A DNA stretch of 10,351 nucleotides from Bacteroidales bacterium UBA1769. GTDB taxonomy: Bacteria; Bacteroidota; Bacteroidia; Bacteroidales; UBA932. Made by a program: the position numbers and the translations under genes. The notes below the pieces were generated by a model. The model saw nothing but the letters and a program-made list of their open reading frames with translations. It was not told where the DNA came from and made no database searches. Location of the stretch: assembly GCA_002314725.1 (NCBI GenBank), contig DCGV01000075.1:1-10351 (forward strand), in the 5' to 3' direction. Positions 6,178 to 10,351 of this stretch are shown here, piece after piece (the stretch's first letter is position 1; every line of letters starts with the position of its first letter).

Positions 6178-7652
6178 CAATCAAGAGATGGATAATTTGC
6201 GCTCTTTCAATAATAACTCTTTCACATCAACTTTCACTTGCTCAAGAAAAGAGAGAATTCCCGAATGTGACGGAGTACTTGGACAGTATCGTATATAATC
6301 CAACTGATACAATCATCAAAAAAGTATGCATTCTGATAGACAGTGTAGATGATAAAGACATTCAATCATCTATTGCCGGTATTGCCTACGACTATTTCTC
6401 TCAATCGCCAATAATGGGGCAAGAGGCCGTTGCCGTCTATATTGCAGACAACTATTTCTTAAACAAAAAATTGAAATGGAGCGACGAGGAAACCTATCCC
6501 CTTCTTTATGCCTTTGCAGAATTCAACAGACAGTCACTCATTGGCATGGACGCTCCAGATTTAGAGTTATATGACATTGATGGCAATCCTATCGATATTC
6601 GCAAAACTGACAGTGATTTCAAGATTTTATACTTTTACGATACGCAATGTTCCAGCTGTGCTAGGCAAACGCCAGAATTGACAGAGCTTCTTCACCAATA
6701 TAATGGGACGCCCTTGACATTGTTCGCAATTTACACCCAAGGAAACCGTGAAGAGTGGAGTGACTATGTATCAAAATCATTTGATACCATTGACAATGAC
6801 AAAGTCACAGTCATCAATTTATGGGACCCTGAAGTAGAATCAGACTTTCAACGCAAATATTCTGTACTGACAACACCTTCTATGTTATTGTTGGATAGGA
6901 ATAACACAATCATTGGCAGGCGACTTGAAAGTGAATCTCTGTCACAAATATTAAATATTCAAAATACTACAATCTCAGAGTATAGGAAGCTGTTTGACCA
7001 GATCTTTATGGAATTTGATCCGAATGACACCTCCATAGTGTTGCAGGTTGCCGATGCTTTTGAAAGAAGAGTTGGCAATGACTCTACACTATTTAGAGAA
7101 ACATTCCTTGAATTGTTCAAATATTTTAAAGATAAAAATAGCACTGTTGCTGCGGCGATAGCAACTAACTACATTATTGACAAACAGGAGTATTGGTCCA
7201 AGGAGATCATAGAAGATATTACGGAGGCTCTTTCCCTGTACTCTATGAATCCAGTTGGATCTATTGCTCCAGATTTAGTTTTAGCTGACAGCCGAGGAAA
7301 ACTATGGTCAACTAATAGAATCAAATCAAGATACACTCTATTGTTTTTCCATTTGATCACTTGTGATGATTGTCAAAAAGAGCTCTCAATACTTGAGCGC
7401 AATAAGAAATTATTGAATAAAAAGGGCGTCAAGGTCATATCAATATATGTTGGATATGACACTTCATTATGGAACTCTTTTTGTAATTCAAATAAAAAAT
7501 GGCTATATTTAAGAGATAACTCGACTCAGTCAGATCTTTATAAGAAATACGACATATCAATCGTACCAAAATTATATCTGCTTGATTCGCAAAAAACAAT
7601 AATAGCCAAAAACATTTCTGCGAACGAACTTATTAAATTGATTTCTGAATAG
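6174..7652 (+). CDS. Exported protein with two tandem helical-plus-thioredoxin modules
   Basis: A 492-residue secreted or periplasmic protein. Residues 1-23 are a signal peptide (basic MTIKRW, hydrophobic core, SLA cleavage site) with no lipobox. Two similar modules of about 230 residues follow. Module 1 (about 33-262) has a helical region, then a TlpA/peroxiredoxin-like start (GMDAPDLELYDIDG, 124-137), CSSC at 159-162 and the cis-proline of TTPSM at P235. Module 2 (about 270-492) repeats the plan with GSIAPDLVLADSRG (362-375), CDDC at 397-400 and P465 in IVPKLYLLD. The helical part before each thioredoxin fold resembles the DUF5106 region that precedes thioredoxin domains in Bacteroidota proteins. 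It probably handles disulfides outside the cytoplasm; reductase, oxidase or isomerase cannot be told apart. It overlaps coaD by 4 bases and abuts the UbiD-like gene (TAGATG). Confidence 0.85.
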   Translation: MTIKRWIICALSIITLSHQLSLAQEKREFPNVTEYLDSIVYNPTDTIIKKVCILIDSVDDKDIQSSIAGIAYDYFSQSPIMGQEAVAVYIADNYFLNKKLKWSDEETYPLLYAFAEFNRQSLIGMDAPDLELYDIDGNPIDIRKTDSDFKILYFYDTQCSSCARQTPELTELLHQYNGTPLTLFAIYTQGNREEWSDYVSKSFDTIDNDKVTVINLWDPEVESDFQRKYSVLTTPSMLLLDRNNTIIGRRLESESLSQILNIQNTTISEYRKLFDQIFMEFDPNDTSIVLQVADAFERRVGNDSTLFRETFLELFKYFKDKNSTVAAAIATNYIIDKQEYWSKEIIEDITEALSLYSMNPVGSIAPDLVLADSRGKLWSTNRIKSRYTLLFFHLITCDDCQKELSILERNKKLLNKKGVKVISIYVGYDTSLWNSFCNSNKKWLYLRDNSTQSDLYKKYDISIVPKLYLLDSQKTIIAKNISANELIKLISE

Positions 7653-9254
7653 ATGTTTTCAAGCATTCAATCATACATTGATTTTCTCGAACAAAAAGGA
7701 GATCTGATTCGCATAAAAGAGTTTATCGATCCAAATTGCGAAATATCTTCAATCACTTCCCGTTTTTGTAAAGCAAAGAGTGATGGTAAGGCGCTGTTGT
7801 TTGAAAACACCGGTAAAAAAATAAAGGTCCTCACTAACATATATGGATCGGACACCTCTTTGAAATATATTTTCAATACCAAATCCATAGATACTATACG
7901 GGAACGTATTGATGAATTCCTTGACACTGACAATATAAATGAACAGACTACCAAGTTGGAAAGATTGAGATTCCTTTTAAGTAATTCTCATAAACTAAAA
8001 TATTTCCCTAAGCTGCTTTCATCTACTGCTCCATGTCAGGAATCAATTCAATACACCGCCAAATTATTGGACCTCCCATTTTTGACTTACTATTCCAGCG
8101 ATGCAGGGCCAAGTATGCAGGATGCCATTATTTTCTCTAACGACCCAGAGACAGGAAGGCGGAATATTGAATCAATACCTATACAAATCTTATCCGATAA
8201 GACAATCGCCATCATGGCGAATTACTCCTCAATTCTCAGAAGGCATCTTGACAGATCCACACATGTTTTGCCAGTAGCAATCTGTATTGGCGGGAATCCA
8301 ATCTTACATTTCTTATCAAAAACAAACATAAATGTAGACAAGATGACTTTGCTTGGATATTTAAGGCAATATCCGGCAATGATGGCCAAATGCATGACTC
8401 AAGAGATAACGATACCGGCAGATTCCGATATCGTTTTGGAAGGATACATCCATAAATCAGCACCAAAAATTACAGCTGGTCCATTGAATACTATCTTTGG
8501 AATACCGAAATATACAGATAACTGTCCAGTCATGAATGTAACTTGCATCACTCATAGAAGTGACGCAATTCTTCCTACCACTGACAGTTCACATCCATGG
8601 AGTGCATACAGCTATTTCAACAAGCTCTCAGAAATACTCATCACCGAGATTTACAAAAAAACCAATTATCAGGATATAATCAAAATGTCACTGCCTGCCG
8701 AAGGCTTTGGTCAAAACATTTTGATTATCCAAATCAAGAAATACAATCCAATTCAACCGAAATTGATGGCAGATGGTCTGTGGTCATCGTTGCAATTCAT
8801 AGGTAACAAATTCCTTATCTTCGTAGGAGAAGATGCGAATATCTATGACACAAAGGATCTTGGAAAATATCTGGCAACTCATGTCAATCCTGAAAGAGAC
8901 ATATACCAATCTAAAGGAATAATCAATAAAAATTTCTCGACGAATAGCAATGAAGAGTCTGGTGTACGTATGATGATAGATGCGACAAATCCTCAAGAAC
9001 ACCCTGACTACAACTTCTCTGATGTATTTCAGATAAAATATGATGAATCATATGCAGGTGCGCAAGAGAGCATGGATATACATGACAAACTTAGAGCCAT
9101 CAGTATTTTTGTTGATGTAGAGAACGATTGCAAGATATCTGGCAACAAGTTGATTATTGATGCACGTAATAAATCCCAGAAGATTAAGAGCAACTATTTG
9201 ACAGAGGAGATACAGAAACAAATAGATGCCAAGTGGAACTCACTCGGCATCTAA
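7653..9254 (+). CDS. UbiD-family protein lacking most active-site residues (probable pseudo-decarboxylase)
   Basis: A 533-residue cytoplasmic protein with the UbiD fold over its whole length: N-terminal SIQSYIDFLEQKGDLIRI and GKALLFENTG (45-54), NDPETGRRN (163-171), LPVAICIGGNP (206-216), DIVLEGYI (259-266), ITHRSDAI, and the C-terminal MMIDATNP. Family members are prenylated-FMN-dependent (de)carboxylases acting in ubiquinone, menaquinone or aromatic metabolism. Aligned by eye to E. coli UbiD and A. niger Fdc1, the metal ligand N168 is kept (N171). The catalytic arginine R173 becomes P176, the histidine-rich metal segment becomes MANYSSIL (188-195), E233 becomes K230, and the acids of the EGPxGE/D motif (E277, E282) become A275 and T280 in AGPLNT. 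The reading frame is intact, so it is not a decayed gene. It may be a non-catalytic subunit of another UbiD or a binding protein. It starts directly after the stop codon of the thioredoxin gene, so the two are probably coupled. Confidence 0.88.
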   Translation: MFSSIQSYIDFLEQKGDLIRIKEFIDPNCEISSITSRFCKAKSDGKALLFENTGKKIKVLTNIYGSDTSLKYIFNTKSIDTIRERIDEFLDTDNINEQTTKLERLRFLLSNSHKLKYFPKLLSSTAPCQESIQYTAKLLDLPFLTYYSSDAGPSMQDAIIFSNDPETGRRNIESIPIQILSDKTIAIMANYSSILRRHLDRSTHVLPVAICIGGNPILHFLSKTNINVDKMTLLGYLRQYPAMMAKCMTQEITIPADSDIVLEGYIHKSAPKITAGPLNTIFGIPKYTDNCPVMNVTCITHRSDAILPTTDSSHPWSAYSYFNKLSEILITEIYKKTNYQDIIKMSLPAEGFGQNILIIQIKKYNPIQPKLMADGLWSSLQFIGNKFLIFVGEDANIYDTKDLGKYLATHVNPERDIYQSKGIINKNFSTNSNEESGVRMMIDATNPQEHPDYNFSDVFQIKYDESYAGAQESMDIHDKLRAISIFVDVENDCKISGNKLIIDARNKSQKIKSNYLTEEIQKQIDAKWNSLGI

Positions 9255-9280
9255 TAAAAAATCTATTATTGATAATGTCT

Positions 9281-9709
9281 TTACAATAACTTTGATAAAT
9301 CTTTTTCTGCTATAAAATTAAGATTATTCAAAGTAATGGCTTCTTTTGCTTTTTCGTAATTATCCGTTCTGAAGATTAGAACACCCTTCCCTTTTAGTAG
9401 GAAAGAGTATAGATATGCAATACTTATCCCCTCTCTTGAGAAAATCTCTATTGCATCAGCAGCTCTACCTGGAACATCATCAAGTTGAATGGCAAATACG
9501 TCAGCCAATGAGACTGCAATACCTGCATTTTTTAAAATCTCATATGCACATGTAGGTTCGCTACAAATAATACGACAAATACCATATTCAGCAGTATCTG
9601 CAATTGTAGATGCGATAAGTTGAATATTAGCTTCCTTTAATAATTTCAAGACCTTAACTAAGGTACCTGATTTATTCTCTAAAAAAACTGATAATTGATG
9701 TACAGTCAT
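9281..9709 (-). CDS. Tandem ACT-domain amino-acid-binding protein
   Basis: A 142-residue protein made of two ACT domains and nothing else: domain 1 about residues 1-68 (QLSVFLENKSGTLVKVLKLL, with the ligand-site glycine G15) and domain 2 about 70-142 (IQLDDVPGRAADAIEIF). ACT domains bind small ligands, usually amino acids, at domain interfaces and pass the signal to partner enzymes or regulators. No DNA-binding or catalytic domain is present. The gene follows the PaaK-type ligase on the same strand after 102 bases of structured spacer, an arrangement I recall for Bacteroidota paaK, so the likely ligand is an aromatic amino acid or arylacetate; that is inference. It converges on the UbiD-like gene with a 26-base gap lacking a clear terminator. 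The ATG at 9707-9709 fits the start of the first ACT strand. Confidence 0.93.
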   Translation of the reverse strand: MTVHQLSVFLENKSGTLVKVLKLLKEANIQLIASTIADTAEYGICRIICSEPTCAYEILKNAGIAVSLADVFAIQLDDVPGRAADAIEIFSREGISIAYLYSFLLKGKGVLIFRTDNYEKAKEAITLNNLNFIAEKDLSKLL

Positions 9710-9714
9710 ATTGT

Positions 9715-9726
9715 AAACTTAAGTTT
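9715..9726. repeat. 12-bp perfect palindrome upstream of the ACT gene
   Basis: AAACTTAAGTTT is a perfect palindrome that ends 5 bases before the ACT gene start codon (minus-strand reading) and shares six bases with the left arm of the larger inverted repeat. It could be an operator half of a repressor site or simply follow from the repeated AAGTTT/AAACTT words in this spacer. Confidence 0.4.
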
Positions 9727-9780
9727 CGCAAGTGTATAATATATTAATAATCAAAGTGTTTGTGGGTACTTGCGAAACTT
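9721..9780. repeat. 13-bp perfect inverted repeat between paaK and the ACT gene
   Basis: AAGTTTCGCAAGT (9721-9733) and ACTTGCGAAACTT (9768-9780) are perfect inverted copies with a 34-base AT-rich spacer. The right arm forms almost the whole loop of another hairpin (9753-9794). In RNA read on the minus strand the loop of the first hairpin could therefore pair with the downstream arm, as a pseudoknot or as an alternative fold. As DNA it could be a paired operator. No insertion-sequence gene or target duplication is visible. The repeat is seen directly; its role is unknown. Confidence 0.7.
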
Positions 9781-9794
9781 GCCCACCGCACTTT
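9753..9794. promoter_or_regulatory. Composite hairpin in the paaK-ACT spacer
   Basis: AAAGTG (9753-9758) pairs with CACTTT (9789-9794), and GTGGG (9762-9766) with CCCAC (9782-9786), with a small internal loop (TTT against CG) and a 15-base apical loop. It begins 17 bases after the paaK stop codon on the minus strand. The T-rich stretch that would make it an intrinsic terminator (CTTTATTTTTG, 9795-9805) lies on the plus-strand side, so it could stop transcription entering from the ACT side; on the minus strand it has no U-tract and is better viewed as an RNA structure protecting the paaK message or shaping the ACT leader. Confidence 0.5.
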
Positions 9795-9811
9795 CTTTAT
9801 TTTTGTTCCCT

Positions 9812-10351
9812 TTAATATTGTTTTCTTAAATCCTTTACTCTGACAGCTTTGCCTTCAGATTTAGGCAGAGAATTCTTTGGCAATAATCTAACCTTAGGAG
9901 TAACCAGTATTTCGTCATGAAGACGTCTTGTGATCTCTTTTTCCAATGCTTGCAGCCTAGCGAAATCATCAGTAAACAGATCGCTTAGTTCAACCTCGAC
10001 TGTCATAGCGTCATTATCTCCCAAAGTTTCCAGTGTAATCAAGAAATCAGAAGCAAGTTCTTTGAACTGCATAAGGACTTGTTCAATCTGTATAGGGAAA
10101 ATATTAACGCCTTTAAGGATAATCATATCATCACTGCGGCCCTTCATTCTATCAAGACGTTTATGATGGCGGCCACATGGGCATTCGCCAGGGATAACTC
10201 TAGTCAAGTCTCTTGTACGATAGCGTAATAGAGGCATACCTTCCCTGTTTATGGTAGTAAGAACCAACTCACCGATCTCACCATCTTGTACAGGTTCCAA
10301 TGTTTGAGGATCAACTATCTCGACAATATAATAATCCTCCCAAATATGAAG
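9812..10351 (-). CDS. paaK: Phenylacetate-CoA ligase (PaaK type), C-terminal part, runs off the window
   Basis: The last 179 residues of an adenylate-forming aryl-acetate CoA ligase; the reading frame stays open to the window edge, so the start lies outside. The visible part opens with LHIWEDYYIVEIVDP, then GEIGELVLTTINREGMPLLRYRTRDLT and the CPCGRHHKRLDRMKGRSDDM hinge region. The small C-terminal domain (from MIILKGVNIFPIQIEQVL) ends with PKSEGKAVRV, which carries the conserved catalytic lysine. Full-length relatives have about 430-440 residues. The enzyme makes phenylacetyl-CoA or indoleacetyl-CoA from the acid, CoA and ATP. In anaerobic Bacteroidota such ligases commonly serve, with an indolepyruvate:ferredoxin oxidoreductase, the reductive route from aryl acetates to phenylalanine or tryptophan. 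The tandem-ACT gene downstream fits that role. Confidence 0.95.
   Translation of the reverse strand, partial: LHIWEDYYIVEIVDPQTLEPVQDGEIGELVLTTINREGMPLLRYRTRDLTRVIPGECPCGRHHKRLDRMKGRSDDMIILKGVNIFPIQIEQVLMQFKELASDFLITLETLGDNDAMTVEVELSDLFTDDFARLQALEKEITRRLHDEILVTPKVRLLPKNSLPKSEGKAVRVKDLRKQY

Noticed and set aside
7653..9254. The UbiD-like gene as a pseudogene
   Set aside because: The frame is open for 533 codons, non-catalytic family motifs and C-terminal motifs are kept, and the gene is tightly packed behind its neighbour. The pattern is loss of active-site residues, not gene decay.
9255..9280. Possible bidirectional terminator between the converging UbiD-like and ACT genes
   Set aside because: Only a 5-bp all-AT stem (ATTAT/ATAAT) is visible; too weak to call.
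9287..9294. TAACTTTG on the plus strand inside the end of the ACT gene, a match to the -7 element
   Set aside because: No TTG at the proper distance upstream and no plus-strand gene follows it; a chance match in coding sequence.
9734..9767. A phase-variable promoter in the spacer of the 13-bp inverted repeat
   Set aside because: The 34-base spacer is much shorter than in typical Bacteroidales promoter inversions and holds no full -33/-7 promoter in either orientation; no recombinase gene is in the window. Kept only as an alternative in the finding on this spacer.

Overview
The window comes from an AT-rich member of the Bacteroidota, most likely order Bacteroidales; the family cannot be fixed from sequence alone. 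Three things point there. Two promoters match the Bacteroidota housekeeping consensus exactly (TTTG, 19 bases, TAnnTTTG). Almost no gene has a Shine-Dalgarno site. The gene content (HU with an RNISKNT arm, a mini-protein of the COX24/bS22 type next to RNase G, tandem-ACT protein next to PaaK) is typical of the group. Most genes are core chromosomal genes, and I see no mobile element, CRISPR array, tRNA or rRNA.

Layout. (1) Positions 54-2401, minus strand: a promoter at 2371-2401 drives HU, then a 29-residue basic bS22/mS38-like mini-protein, then RNase G (rng), then a 77-residue protein that looks like a ribbon-helix-helix DNA binder. A 12-bp perfect inverted repeat sits just before the rng start codon. 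(2) Positions 2402-2544: divergent region towards lon, with two overlapping inverted repeats. (3) Positions 2545-5628, plus strand: ATP-dependent protease lon, and 6 bases later ung (uracil-DNA glycosylase). (4) Positions 5636-9254, plus strand: a consensus promoter followed by coaD, an exported protein with two helical-plus-thioredoxin modules, and a UbiD-family protein. The three are packed with a 4-base overlap and then no gap, so they are probably one translationally coupled operon. (5) Positions 9281-10351, minus strand, converging on the UbiD gene: a tandem-ACT-domain protein and, upstream of it, the C-terminal part of PaaK (aryl-acetate CoA ligase), which runs off the window. The 102-base spacer between them holds a 13-bp perfect inverted repeat entangled with a second hairpin.

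How the genes fit together. Group 1 joins nucleoid structure, ribosome and RNA turnover. Group 3 is proteolysis and DNA repair. Group 4 starts with coenzyme A synthesis and continues with two divergent, poorly understood proteins. Group 5 fits recovery of aryl acetates into aromatic amino acids, with the ACT protein as a possible amino-acid sensor.

Points most worth a second look: the UbiD-family protein is intact but appears to have lost nearly all metal-binding and catalytic residues of the family; the PaaK-ACT spacer has the architecture of a structured leader or operator; the mini ribosomal protein gene carries the only perfect Shine-Dalgarno in the window; and the rng leader carries a strong hairpin.
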